Origin: Portibacter marinus
Lineage (GTDB): Bacteria; Bacteroidota; Bacteroidia; Chitinophagales; Saprospiraceae
DNA: 64,000 nt
NCBI RefSeq assembly: GCF_021533195.1
Contig: NZ_JAJNKB010000007.1
Coordinates: 1-64,000, forward strand
Direction: 5' to 3'
Every line of letters begins with the position of its first letter. Position 1 is the stretch's first letter. The position numbers were made by a program, and so were the translations under genes. The notes beneath the pieces were generated by a model, which was given only the letters and a program-made list of their open reading frames with translations, was not told the origin of the DNA and searched no databases. Below are positions 21,746 through 30,321 of the stretch, piece by piece.

Positions 21746-23176
21746 TTATTCTACCTTTTCTTTTCCTTCCCAGATTTTATTCACCGCTCTGGACCACTTC
21801 TTATAAATTTCTACTGGTTTTTGATAGTCTGCAATTCCATAATCTTTCAATTCCGCAGCACTGTATTTCCATGGTGCATGAAAAGTTGGGGCCGGTAGCA
21901 CTGAAAGCTTGGGGTTCCACTTCAAAGTGTATTCACCATTTTTATCATATTTCATAGCTTGATGCACCGGATTAGTATACCAGATTTCCATAGCCTGCAT
22001 GTTCCAGTTCATCCAATTCGAATACACATCGTAGTCAATTAGTCTATTTTCAAACCATGCAGCTCCCCATCTCCAATCCACCTTGTAATCTCTTGACAAA
22101 AAACTTGCGGCATTAACTCTACCGCGATTACTCATAAAACCAGTTTGATTTAACTCTTTCAAATGAGCATCCAGGAAAGGAATTCCAGTTTTACCCTCTT
22201 TCCACCTTTTAAATAGATCTTGGTCATTGTTCCACTCCACATCTCTTTTTTTAATGCCCCCATCATGAAACATAGCGTTGCCGTGGCGCCAGGCTGCGAA
22301 ACAAAAGTAGTCCCTCCAAACCAATTCGAAGACCAGCCACCAGGTGGAAATATTCTTTTTAATCTGCGCTTCATATTCTTTTATTTTCCAATAAATGACG
22401 CGTGGAGAAATAGCACCTACTGCCAGAAAGGGAGAAAATTTTGAACTATAGTCTAATCCTAAAGATCGATTTCTGGTCCACTTATAAGTCGTTAAAAGTT
22501 CAGATTCAAAGGTGTAGTACTCGAGTCTTTCGAGAGCAGCTTGTTCACCGGCAGGATAAATCTCTTGGACTCCTTCCTTGATTTCCTCCTTTGTAAATCC
22601 TACTTCCATTGCATCAGGTAGATTGCCCCAGTCACCTGCTTGAATAAAATGGATATGATCTGGTCTGGAAAATATGGGTCTGGGTTCTGTGTATTTAGAG
22701 GTATTGATTCGAAATGTCTTAGAAGTCAAGGGAATGGTCTGTTTTTCGTACGGTATATCGTCAATATGATATAGTGTTCTTCCCCATATACGATGAAGCG
22801 GTATACGCCATTCATTAAGTGCCTCTTCCACTTGATTTTCTGCAATTATTTCCTCACTAGCCAATTCTTTCTGCACCAAAACCTGTTCAATTTCGAATTT
22901 TTCGACCAATTCAGAAATGATGATCTTTGGGTCACCTACTTTGATCATGCAGTTTCCACCGGAATCCATATAATTTTGTCTTAATATGCTAAGCGTTTGG
23001 GATAAATATCGAAAACGATGGATACCGATTTTCCTGAATCCCAGATTAAGAAAACGATATTCATTGGGATCAAATATATATAAGGGTAAAACCAAATTTT
23101 GCGGACCGGATGCTTGAACTAATGTCTCATTATCCAGCAATCGAAGATCATTTCTATGCCACAATAATGTTTTCAT
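21746..23176 (-). CDS. DASH-family cryptochrome / photolyase
   Basis: 476 residues. The N-terminal alpha/beta photolyase domain opens with LLWHRNDLRLLDNETL (residues 4-19). The C-terminal FAD-binding helical domain carries YSSKFSPFLAVGAISPR, WRDYFCFAAWRHG, a GIPFLDAHLKEL helix and NRGRVNAASFL, the arrangement of CRY-DASH proteins. These bind FAD and usually an antenna folate; known members repair cyclobutane dimers in single-stranded DNA and may signal. Its start codon overlaps the stop of the upstream photolyase gene by 4 bp (ATGA), so the two are co-translated. The 476-residue length is normal for bacterial CRY-DASH. Confidence 0.93.
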   Translation of the reverse strand: MKTLLWHRNDLRLLDNETLVQASGPQNLVLPLYIFDPNEYRFLNLGFRKIGIHRFRYLSQTLSILRQNYMDSGGNCMIKVGDPKIIISELVEKFEIEQVLVQKELASEEIIAENQVEEALNEWRIPLHRIWGRTLYHIDDIPYEKQTIPLTSKTFRINTSKYTEPRPIFSRPDHIHFIQAGDWGNLPDAMEVGFTKEEIKEGVQEIYPAGEQAALERLEYYTFESELLTTYKWTRNRSLGLDYSSKFSPFLAVGAISPRVIYWKIKEYEAQIKKNISTWWLVFELVWRDYFCFAAWRHGNAMFHDGGIKKRDVEWNNDQDLFKRWKEGKTGIPFLDAHLKELNQTGFMSNRGRVNAASFLSRDYKVDWRWGAAWFENRLIDYDVYSNWMNWNMQAMEIWYTNPVHQAMKYDKNGEYTLKWNPKLSVLPAPTFHAPWKYSAAELKDYGIADYQKPVEIYKKWSRAVNKIWEGKEKVE

Positions 23177-24681
23177 GGTTTATTACTTTTCCGTTTTCTT
23201 GATGGGCCTTTCCTGCTCCCATGTTTCTCATACACTTGCGCGGCCAATGCTTTGGTCTCTTTTTTTCCCTTAATAGTCCACAGCATAGATCGCATTTCCT
23301 TTGATTTTTCTGAATAATCTACAATAGGAGGTGTATAACCATCAAGAGGTTTATCCACATGCCCGATAATCTGCCTTGGAGTATATATTCGCAGTTCTGG
23401 CACGAACTGTTTTACAAAAAGGCATTCAGGGTCATGATCTTTAATCTGTTTAGTAGGGCTGTATATTCTAATAGTATTGATTCCGACAACACCAGCCTGC
23501 ATTTGAAGTTGTGAAATATGAATGCCTGGCTCATAATCAGTGTACATTTTAGACATCACTGGATGGATAACTTTCCAATCCAAATGAAGCACATGGCAGG
23601 CGAAAGAAGTGATCATGGCTCTCATTCTAAAATTGACAAATCCTGTAGAAAGCAGACATCGGATACATGCGTCTACCATAGGATAGCCGGTAAAACCAGT
23701 GGTCCAAGCTTTGATGTGTGAAGGATTATTGCTGTATGCGACTTCTTCGTAGGCAGTGTTAAGGGCCTGGAATTCCATTTGTGGTTCTGTCTCCAACCTT
23801 TGGATAAAGTGATCTCTCCAGTGAAGTCGTGCCTGAAAAGCATTGAGAGATCTGATCCATAGTCCTCGGTCTGGAGGGTTTTGGCTTTGCAGGGCAAGTT
23901 TTTTTTCTAAATTTTTTTGATAAACATATCGACCGCTGATCGTTCCCCACGCCAGATGAACCGACAACCTGCTTCCAGCATCAAAGGCAGTTAAGGGGGA
24001 GCTGATGCCTCCACTATATGCAATCCCTCTTACTTCGTGAAAACTTTGTAATGTTTCATGTGCAGCACCTTCACTCACTGTTTGAAGATTTTTTGATACT
24101 TCATCAGGAGGTAAATATGATGGTTTAAATGTCATTTCATTTGACTTAAGGATGGTTGAGGTCTCTTTCGGTGATATGACCTTTTCGAGCATCTTATTAG
24201 AAGGACGAGGCAAAATTTCATTGGTGTAAAACTTCTTCCATAATCGTGCTCTCTTATTTCTATTATTAAGCCTTCTGAATACTCCTGTTTGAATTTCTTC
24301 TATCCACCCAATTTCATTTGCACTGCACCATTGACCTACTTCCAAATCCCTCTGATAAGTCCAGTCCACACCTATTTCTTCGTGACTGTATATGTTGTTA
24401 AAACTCCATTTTTTTTGTAACTCAGATAGTATTGCAATGACTGTACCCTCGGCATGATGTATGTATATATTCGAGATCAAAAATTGACGACGTAAGTCAT
24501 TAAATGCATTTTGAATGGCAAAGTAATGGAAGGGTCCTATATCCTCCGCCTCATGAAAGGATGGCTCAATAATATAAAGAACAATCACTTCATCACATTC
24601 CTTTAAGCACCTTGATAGCGCTGGATTATCGAGTAATCTAAAATCTCTCTTCAACCAATAAACACCTCTTTTTTTAGCCAT
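23173..24681 (-). CDS. Cryptochrome/deoxyribodipyrimidine photolyase family protein
   Basis: 502 residues with an N-terminal photolyase alpha/beta domain (RGVYWLKRDFRLLDNPAL, residues 5-22) and a C-terminal FAD-binding domain. The latter shows GSRLSVHLAWGTISGR, FQARLHWRDHFIQRLE, GFTGYPMVDACIRCL and NFRMRAMITSF, the flavin pocket of class I photolyases. The C-terminal 35 residues are very basic. It lies upstream of and overlaps the CRY-DASH gene, making a light-dependent DNA-repair pair. I cannot assign CPD versus (6-4) specificity. The upstream start is ATG at 24679-24681, facing the methyltransferase gene across 72 bp. Confidence 0.9.
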   Translation of the reverse strand: MAKKRGVYWLKRDFRLLDNPALSRCLKECDEVIVLYIIEPSFHEAEDIGPFHYFAIQNAFNDLRRQFLISNIYIHHAEGTVIAILSELQKKWSFNNIYSHEEIGVDWTYQRDLEVGQWCSANEIGWIEEIQTGVFRRLNNRNKRARLWKKFYTNEILPRPSNKMLEKVISPKETSTILKSNEMTFKPSYLPPDEVSKNLQTVSEGAAHETLQSFHEVRGIAYSGGISSPLTAFDAGSRLSVHLAWGTISGRYVYQKNLEKKLALQSQNPPDRGLWIRSLNAFQARLHWRDHFIQRLETEPQMEFQALNTAYEEVAYSNNPSHIKAWTTGFTGYPMVDACIRCLLSTGFVNFRMRAMITSFACHVLHLDWKVIHPVMSKMYTDYEPGIHISQLQMQAGVVGINTIRIYSPTKQIKDHDPECLFVKQFVPELRIYTPRQIIGHVDKPLDGYTPPIVDYSEKSKEMRSMLWTIKGKKETKALAAQVYEKHGSRKGPSRKRKSNKP

Positions 24682-24753
24682 TAAAAATTCAAACTCAATA
24701 AATCACGCATAGTTCACATGAAAACCAATAACTTAACCTAAAATTGAATTGTT

Positions 24754-25548
24754 TTGGATCATATCCCTTTCTTTCTTCCCCCTCCTATAGGATATCGGAA
24801 AAATATCCCACTCTATTATCCTAAAACCGAAGCTGAAATAAAAGCCGATAGTTATGAGGTTTATAATCCCAATGTCATACGCAGTACCAGAAACTTCTAT
24901 CATGAAAACTACGGCCAGAGAGTACTGGAAAAAGTTAGGCAGTACCAAACTTTCAAGCCAGACGAGGTGATCGTGGAATTGGGATGTGGTTCCGGATACC
25001 TGGTAGGAAATTTAGCTGCGGAATTTTCTGAGACTCACTTCCTGGGCTTTGACTACAGTTATCAAATGCTGAAGATGGCTGATCATGTTTTCAAAAATCC
25101 AAGTCAGGATGCAGTGGAACTTAAAGCATTTCAAAATGGCATGAGTGTCCTCCAATTAGCGACTAAGAATTTAAGCAATCTGACCTTCGCACTCAGTGAT
25201 GCATGTGTAACGCCTCTACAAGATGAAAGCGTGGACTTTTGTTTTTCCTGTTTTTTATGGGATAGGGTAGGGCAACCCTCCAAATTGATCGCCGAAAAAA
25301 TGAGAATTACGAAGCCCAAAGGCAGAATCATGATCATATCGCCCTTAAATTATTTGACTGCTAGGGGTTGGGAAAATTGGTACCCAGTCGAGAAAATTTG
25401 GTCATACTTTGAGAAGATCGGGTTGAATGTAGTAAAGAGGTCCAGCTTTAAACTCACTGAATTACTGGATATCCGCAGAAATAGGGTCGAATGGGAGATA
25501 GAATGTATGGTATTGCAAAAGGTTGACAATGCTCTTGACGATAAATAG
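24754..25548 (+). CDS. Class I SAM-dependent methyltransferase with a non-ATG start
   Basis: 264 residues if TTG at 24754 is used. The VIVELGCGSGYLVGNLA motif (near residues 73-89) is SAM-binding motif I, followed by an acidic FLGFDYS motif II and a DACVTPLQDESVDF motif. This is the COG2226-like methyltransferase fold. The frame is closed by a TGA at 24745-24747 and the first in-frame ATG lies after motif I, so a non-ATG start is required: TTG at 24754 or ATT at 24748. The substrate is unknown. It is divergent from the photolyase pair and 49 bp upstream of the helicase gene. Confidence 0.8.
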   Translation: MDHIPFFLPPPIGYRKNIPLYYPKTEAEIKADSYEVYNPNVIRSTRNFYHENYGQRVLEKVRQYQTFKPDEVIVELGCGSGYLVGNLAAEFSETHFLGFDYSYQMLKMADHVFKNPSQDAVELKAFQNGMSVLQLATKNLSNLTFALSDACVTPLQDESVDFCFSCFLWDRVGQPSKLIAEKMRITKPKGRIMIISPLNYLTARGWENWYPVEKIWSYFEKIGLNVVKRSSFKLTELLDIRRNRVEWEIECMVLQKVDNALDDK

Positions 25549-25597
25549 TTTCAACTTCTAAACATAAGCAGAAAACAAGTATCTTTGTTAACTACTT

Positions 25598-27631
25598 ATG
25601 AATGAACTGAATAGCGGACAAAAAAAAGCGGCAGAGTACGATGGAAAACATCTTCTGGTACTTGCTGGAGCAGGAACCGGAAAGACCAGAACGATCATTG
25701 CGAGGGCTATTTATCTCATTAATCAGGGAGTTGAGCCGTCAAAAATACAGATTCTGACTTTCACTAAAAGAGCTGCAAGTGAAATTGTCACTCGAATCAG
25801 ATCTTCCATCTCTGACCAGTCTGAAAAAAGCGTCAATGGATCCACTTTTCATTCCTGGTGTAATCATTTGCTTTACCGTTATCCCAAAGTTTTTGGTACT
25901 GAAAAGTTCACCGTCATAGACGAGGATGATCAGGTCAGCATTATGAAAATGGTCTGTGGTGATAAAAAAGATGCTTTCAAGGAATTGAGAATTAAACCGC
26001 GTAAGCTGGTTGACCTGTATTCATATGCCAGAAATACCAAGCAGAATTTAACCACTACCATTAAGCTTAAGCTTTTAGATGGTAAGCCTGAAGCAGAGCA
26101 GGAGGAAGAGCTCCAAGTAATTAAGCCCTTGCTGGAAGTGATTTTAAGAAGGTATGAAGAAAAAAAGCGGGAGAGAAAGTATTTGGATTATGATGATATG
26201 CTTCAGGTAGTAGCGGTTAGATTGGCTAAGGATGCTAAAGCCAGGAATATTATTGGAAAGAAGTATGAGCACATCCTGGTGGATGAAATGCAGGATACTA
26301 ACCCGCTTCAATGGGATTTACTCCAACCATTCTTAGAAATTTGCAATATATTTTGTGTAGGAGATGATGCTCAATCCATTTACTCCTTCAGAGGTGCAGA
26401 CTTTAAAAATATCAATGAGTTTGGAAATCGAGTACCTGAGTCTAAAATCTATAAGCTAGAGGAAAACTACAGATCTACCAATGAAATCTTACACCTGAGC
26501 AATTGGTTGTTAGAGCAATCCCCATTGGCATACAACAAAAAGCTACAGGCGGTCAATAATCTAGGTGGGTTAAAACCAAAACTGGTCAATGTGATCAATG
26601 ACTGGGAGGAAGGTTACTTTATAGCGGAAAAGATCATTCATAATTACACGGAAAAAGATAAGTATTATAGTGACCATCTGATCCTTTCCAGGTCCCAAAA
26701 CTATACTCGGACGTTGCAGGCTGTTTTTATTGAAAAGAAGATTCCTTTTGTAACATATGGAGGAAGGAGCTTTATGGAGTCGGCTCATATCAAAGATGTA
26801 TTTGCTGCTTTTCGTGTGGTCAATAATCACCTGGATGAGATCGCTTGGGTTCGTTATCTGACTTTTTGGGAAGGGATCGGAGAGATTACGGCGGCCAGGT
26901 TGATTTCACAACTGTTACAGAAAGAGGATATACGTGAATGTCTGGATTGGCTGGAAGAAATTGAAAAACTACCATTTGAACTTTTAGAAACTTTGAAGGG
27001 GATTTATGCTCACTTAGATCAACTTGAAAAAGCCGTAGAGGAGACTTATAAAAATATGGAGCATCGTCTGGCGATGAAATATATAAGCGATTGGGATAAA
27101 AAACGGAAGCCGGACTTTCCTGTTTTGGCCCTACTAGCAAAGAGCTATAATAGTCTAACGGAGTTTATAACAGAATGTCTTTTAGACAATTCCACACGAA
27201 TCAATCACTCTCCTACATTGAAAAAATCTAAAATGAAGGAATCGGGAGGTGATGATGCAGTGATTATTTCCACTGTCCATTCCGCCAAGGGACTGGAGGC
27301 AGATACCTGTTTTGTCTTGAATGTATCGCCGAAGGTTTATCCATCGACGTGGTCATTGGGTAGTAAAGATGAAGTCGAAGAAGATAGGAGGGTTCTTTAT
27401 GTAGCCTTGACCAGAGCTAAGAATGAATTGTACATTACAAGAAGAACCAATTCAATAGCTACGGACGATTTTTTTACGGTCAAAGATGAAGCTGTGGAAT
27501 CCTATTTTCTGAATGAATTGCCTGAAAATCTGGTGGAGCAGGTATACTATAGCCAGGATAAGGGAGAAACCAGAGATGCTCCCATTTCCAATAATGCACT
27601 TGACTTTGATTTTGGAATGGATTTTTCTTAA
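25598..27631 (+). CDS. UvrD/PcrA-family (superfamily 1A) ATP-dependent DNA helicase
   Basis: 677 residues. Q-motif SGQKKAAEY near the N-terminus, Walker A AGAGTGKT (23-30), motif Ia TFTKRAASEI, and Walker B VDEMQDTNP with D229-E230, where Met231 replaces the Phe usual in UvrD/Rep. Motif III GDDAQSIYSFRGAD, motif IV ENYRS, motif V VHSAKGLEAD and motif VI VALTRAK follow. All SF1A motifs are present, so it should be an active 3'-5' helicase in repair or replication restart. It is somewhat shorter than UvrD (about 720). A 209-bp AT-rich gap follows, before the gas-vesicle operon. Confidence 0.93.
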   Translation: MNELNSGQKKAAEYDGKHLLVLAGAGTGKTRTIIARAIYLINQGVEPSKIQILTFTKRAASEIVTRIRSSISDQSEKSVNGSTFHSWCNHLLYRYPKVFGTEKFTVIDEDDQVSIMKMVCGDKKDAFKELRIKPRKLVDLYSYARNTKQNLTTTIKLKLLDGKPEAEQEEELQVIKPLLEVILRRYEEKKRERKYLDYDDMLQVVAVRLAKDAKARNIIGKKYEHILVDEMQDTNPLQWDLLQPFLEICNIFCVGDDAQSIYSFRGADFKNINEFGNRVPESKIYKLEENYRSTNEILHLSNWLLEQSPLAYNKKLQAVNNLGGLKPKLVNVINDWEEGYFIAEKIIHNYTEKDKYYSDHLILSRSQNYTRTLQAVFIEKKIPFVTYGGRSFMESAHIKDVFAAFRVVNNHLDEIAWVRYLTFWEGIGEITAARLISQLLQKEDIRECLDWLEEIEKLPFELLETLKGIYAHLDQLEKAVEETYKNMEHRLAMKYISDWDKKRKPDFPVLALLAKSYNSLTEFITECLLDNSTRINHSPTLKKSKMKESGGDDAVIISTVHSAKGLEADTCFVLNVSPKVYPSTWSLGSKDEVEEDRRVLYVALTRAKNELYITRRTNSIATDDFFTVKDEAVESYFLNELPENLVEQVYYSQDKGETRDAPISNNALDFDFGMDFS

Positions 27632-27840
27632 ACACTGATAAATTCAAAGCAAGATTTAAATGTCATTTATTTTTTCTTATTTAATGACAAATCAATTTGC
27701 TCAGCGGTAAAAATCTGTCAGGTTAAGCAGTTTAATTGTCCTTTACGAACAATTATGCCATTACAATCTTGATTACCTTCCAATAACTTTTTTAAGATTT
27801 TTGGTCGAACAAATCACAATATCGTTTTGTAGGAATTTCA

Positions 27841-28047
27841 ATGAATTTAGATTATAAATCGACATATGATAGACCTTTAGTAACGATTATAAAATCGAGC
27901 GAAGAGCAAGATACCCGTAAAAAGAAAGATGGGGATTCTGTGGATTCATTAGAAAAAACCACATCTTTCAAAAAATTAATGGTACGCAGTTTTTATGTTG
28001 TTGGTATAGCATATTGTTTAAGAATATTATATAACAAATTAAGATGA
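27841..28047 (+). CDS. Small membrane-anchored protein, first gene of the gas-vesicle operon
   Basis: 68 residues with a charged, Lys/Asp/Glu-rich first half and one predicted membrane or amphipathic segment near the C-terminus (residues about 47-63, [17 protein letters not shown]). I do not recognise a family. Its TGA overlaps the gvpA ATG by 4 bp (ATGA at 28044-28047), which argues strongly that it is a real gene co-translated with gvpA. It may be a lineage-specific accessory of gas-vesicle assembly or an anchor; that is inference. Confidence 0.65.
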   Translation: MNLDYKSTYDRPLVTIIKSSEEQDTRKKKDGDSVDSLEKTTSFKKLMVRSFYVVGIAYCLRILYNKLR

Positions 28048-28403
28048 GTGCAGCAACAACACAGGTAATTAGAAAAGAACCTTCTTCGGGTAGTTTAAAG
28101 GATGTCATCGAAGTAATTCTAGATAAGGGATTGGTGATAGATGCATATGTTAGAGTTTCTTTAATTGGAATTGAATTGCTTACTATTGATGCAAGGATAA
28201 TTGTAGCAAGTTTAGATACCTATTTAAGATATGCCAGAGCAGTTGACAGATTAGATTTACGTCAAAAGTCTAATGGTGCCACCCTAGCTAACTTTATATC
28301 GTCAGATGACGATGGTGATTCGATGTCAGAAAATGTAGGAGAGGAAATTGTAGATGAAGCAATAGAAAGAATTGTAGGATCAAGCGAAAAAGATGACGAC
28401 TAA
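28044..28403 (+). CDS. gvpA: Gas vesicle structural protein GvpA with an acidic C-terminal extension
   Basis: 119 residues. Residues 18-67 ([20 protein letters not shown], then [18 protein letters not shown], then SLDTYLRYA) are a canonical GvpA core that polymerises into the gas-permeable ribbed shell of gas vesicles. Known GvpA proteins are about 70 residues; this one continues with a linker and a tail (86-119) rich in Asp/Glu, containing SSDDDGDS and a helix-like [13 protein letters not shown] segment. Such a tail is not part of the known shell fold and could decorate the outer surface. It overlaps the upstream small gene by 4 bp and the next gene by 11 bp. Confidence 0.93.
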   Translation: MSAATTQVIRKEPSSGSLKDVIEVILDKGLVIDAYVRVSLIGIELLTIDARIIVASLDTYLRYARAVDRLDLRQKSNGATLANFISSDDDGDSMSENVGEEIVDEAIERIVGSSEKDDD

Positions 28404-29073
28404 AGGCAAAAAGGAAAAAAGACTCCTAGTTGGGCTATGTAGTTCTTCATACAGTGAAATGGTAAAACAAATACCAAGCTTAGACATTGTTCCTTCCGTA
28501 AACGCTAACATTATTGGCATAGTCAATGATAGTATTGACATTGATGATCCATTAGAAGTAATGAGCTCTTCTCATGAAAATATGATTAAACTTGCTAAAT
28601 ACGCGCTTGTGCTTCCGGTTAAAGTCGGCACAGTCATATCGAAAGACACTATTGACATTGATCTCGAAAAAGCAGATCGACTTTTAAAAAATTATGAAGG
28701 ATATGTTGAGGCTATCATAAGAGGAGAATATGAAGAAGAAAAATTGATTGGTTCTATCAAAAATAGACTGCCTGAAGATGATGAAAATGGTCAGGAGGAT
28801 CAAATTAAAAAAGGTAGAATGGTGGAATCACTTATTATAGAGAAAAGGAAGTTAGATACTGAAAAATTAATAAAGATATTGTCAAAGAATAAAATACTTG
28901 ATTTTGTCAGTAGGGATGTAACAGGATTTGACCTATGTAATCTCTCTATCCTTATACACAGGGAAGAGATGGATAAAGTAGAAGAGCTTCTTCGGCACTA
29001 TGCAGGTAACCATAAATTGGGGGTTAAATTTGAATATGTTGCCCCTCTGCCTATTTATTCATTTGTAGATTAG
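28393..29073 (+). CDS. gvpF: Gas vesicle protein of the GvpF/GvpL family
   Basis: 226 residues. The features of the family are present: an [13 protein letters not shown] strand (71-83), a KGRMVE segment at about 140, and a C-terminal domain with [18 protein letters not shown] ending in [12 protein letters not shown], matching the conserved GPLPPYSF ending. GvpF/L proteins bind GvpA and help nucleate the shell. The overlap with gvpA and 3-bp gap to gvpG fit an operon. An acidic insert ([11 protein letters not shown], near 127-137) lies in the variable region. Confidence 0.88.
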   Translation: MTTKGKKEKRLLVGLCSSSYSEMVKQIPSLDIVPSVNANIIGIVNDSIDIDDPLEVMSSSHENMIKLAKYALVLPVKVGTVISKDTIDIDLEKADRLLKNYEGYVEAIIRGEYEEEKLIGSIKNRLPEDDENGQEDQIKKGRMVESLIIEKRKLDTEKLIKILSKNKILDFVSRDVTGFDLCNLSILIHREEMDKVEELLRHYAGNHKLGVKFEYVAPLPIYSFVD

Positions 29074-29076
29074 AAT

Positions 29077-29298
29077 ATGTTATTTAAATTATTATCGGCA
29101 CCTGTAACAGGCTTGGTCAAAATAGTAAAGGTTGTTGCTGAAGAAGCAGAGAGAATCCATTATGACCCCAAAACAATATTAAATGAATACGAGATACTTA
29201 AGAAGCGGTATCAAAAAGGTGAAATTGATAAAGAAGAGTTTCATCAAAGAAAAGAACTATTAACAGCCAGGATAACAAAAAATCAAAACGATAGATAG
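29077..29298 (+). CDS. gvpG: Gas vesicle protein GvpG
   Basis: 73 residues. It begins with a short hydrophobic stretch (LFKLLSAPVTGLVKIVKVVA, residues 2-21) and continues into a charged helix with the EEYEILKKRYQKGEIDKEEF type of motif (here NEYEILKKRYQKGEIDKEEF). This order is the signature of GvpG, a small accessory protein required for vesicle formation in known systems. It sits between gvpF/L and gvpJ and its TAG overlaps the GTG start of gvpJ by one base. Confidence 0.88.
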   Translation: MLFKLLSAPVTGLVKIVKVVAEEAERIHYDPKTILNEYEILKKRYQKGEIDKEEFHQRKELLTARITKNQNDR

Positions 29299-29654
29299 TG
29301 TCAATAAAGGTTACAAATTCTGCTAGTGATACAGAAGTAAATGGGATAGGAAATATTTTAGAGCGCATTCTTGATAAAGGAATTGTTATTGTAGGTGATA
29401 TTGCCCTAGAGCTTGTGGGAGTGGAATTGATTACTATTAGATTGAGATTATTAATCGCTTCTACAGAGAGAGCCGAGGAGCTTGGGATTGATTGGTGGCG
29501 AAATGATCCCTTTTTATCCTCGAAGGCTAAAAAAAATCAAGAAGAACGACAACTACTCAGAGATACATTACAGATCGCCCTTGATCCTGATGACGATGTT
29601 AAAGTTAATGAAGAAAATGTAGCGGATCATATACGCCCAGGTACAGATGAGTGA
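29298..29654 (+). CDS. gvpJ: Gas vesicle protein GvpJ/GvpS/GvpM type (GvpA-like accessory)
   Basis: 118 residues with a GTG start at 29298, chosen because it gives the TAGTG junction with gvpG and places the GvpA-like fold at the N-terminus. Residues about 17-55 carry ILERILDKGIVIVGDIALEL and VGVELITIRLRLLIAS, a GvpA fold of the GvpJ type (GD after the second strand). The following GIDWWRNDPF motif is typical of GvpJ/S proteins. These minor proteins are thought to nucleate or terminate the vesicle. It overlaps the next gene by 8 bp. Confidence 0.88.
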   Translation: MSIKVTNSASDTEVNGIGNILERILDKGIVIVGDIALELVGVELITIRLRLLIASTERAEELGIDWWRNDPFLSSKAKKNQEERQLLRDTLQIALDPDDDVKVNEENVADHIRPGTDE

Positions 29655-30321
29655 TACTTTTACAGCTTACCATTTTGTAGGATATATGTTTAGTAGTGAG
29701 TTGTCCTTCAATATGCCTGGATTTCTTTTTGTGAAAGATGACCTCACTCAAAATTTATTGATCATCCAAAAAGTCTCCCAACAGTTCGGACACAAAGATT
29801 ATTCAGACATCACCAATATGTTTATTAAAGACGCATGGATAGCACTTTGTAAATTATCTGAACTCACTACAGTGATCACTTTCAAATTTGGACAAGTTTC
29901 TATGAAACTTCCAAAACCAAAGGAAGTCAATAAACATATTATCGAGCTCCTAAAAATAGACAATATAGCTAGTAAACATCTACAGGAATGGACAGTTTCA
30001 ATAGATTTTGGCTATAAACAAACCCACCTAAGTGCTGAAAACTATTTGGCCAACCTGGCAAAGAAAGAGAAGACCTTAAGTGATAGAAAATCTGAGGCAA
30101 GCGATATTTATCATTTCATTCGTAGTCTTTCTTATATATATAAAACGGGAGTGATTAATCATCGGGGATCTATCCTGTTTTTTCAGATTTTAATAGAAAA
30201 GGAAAAAATCAACGAACTATACGAAGATTTAAGTTCTAAAGATTTAGCAGATCATTTCGAAATCAATTTAAATGGGCCACAACCGATTAAGGAATTATTG
30301 AGTAATAATGTTCTATCATGA
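29647..30321 (+). CDS. Diverged second GvpF/GvpL-like protein
   Basis: 224 residues. It lacks the exact GvpF/L signature but matches its plan: an opening strand (AYHFVGYMF, 7-15), a helical acidic/basic middle with LQEWTVSID (112-120) in place of the family's EWGVK segment and an ENYLANLAKKEK helix, and a last domain with SILFFQILIEKEKINELYED ending in INLNGPQPI, equivalent to the GPxPPY ending. Position between gvpJ and gvpK and overlaps of 8 and 4 bp support a gas-vesicle role. A fold comparison would settle the assignment. Confidence 0.65.
   Translation: MSDTFTAYHFVGYMFSSELSFNMPGFLFVKDDLTQNLLIIQKVSQQFGHKDYSDITNMFIKDAWIALCKLSELTTVITFKFGQVSMKLPKPKEVNKHIIELLKIDNIASKHLQEWTVSIDFGYKQTHLSAENYLANLAKKEKTLSDRKSEASDIYHFIRSLSYIYKTGVINHRGSILFFQILIEKEKINELYEDLSSKDLADHFEINLNGPQPIKELLSNNVLS

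Noticed and set aside
27661-27689. Inverted repeat TGTCATT / AATGACA after the helicase gene as a terminator
   Set aside because: The stem is only 7 bp and AT-rich with a 15-base loop and no T-run after it.
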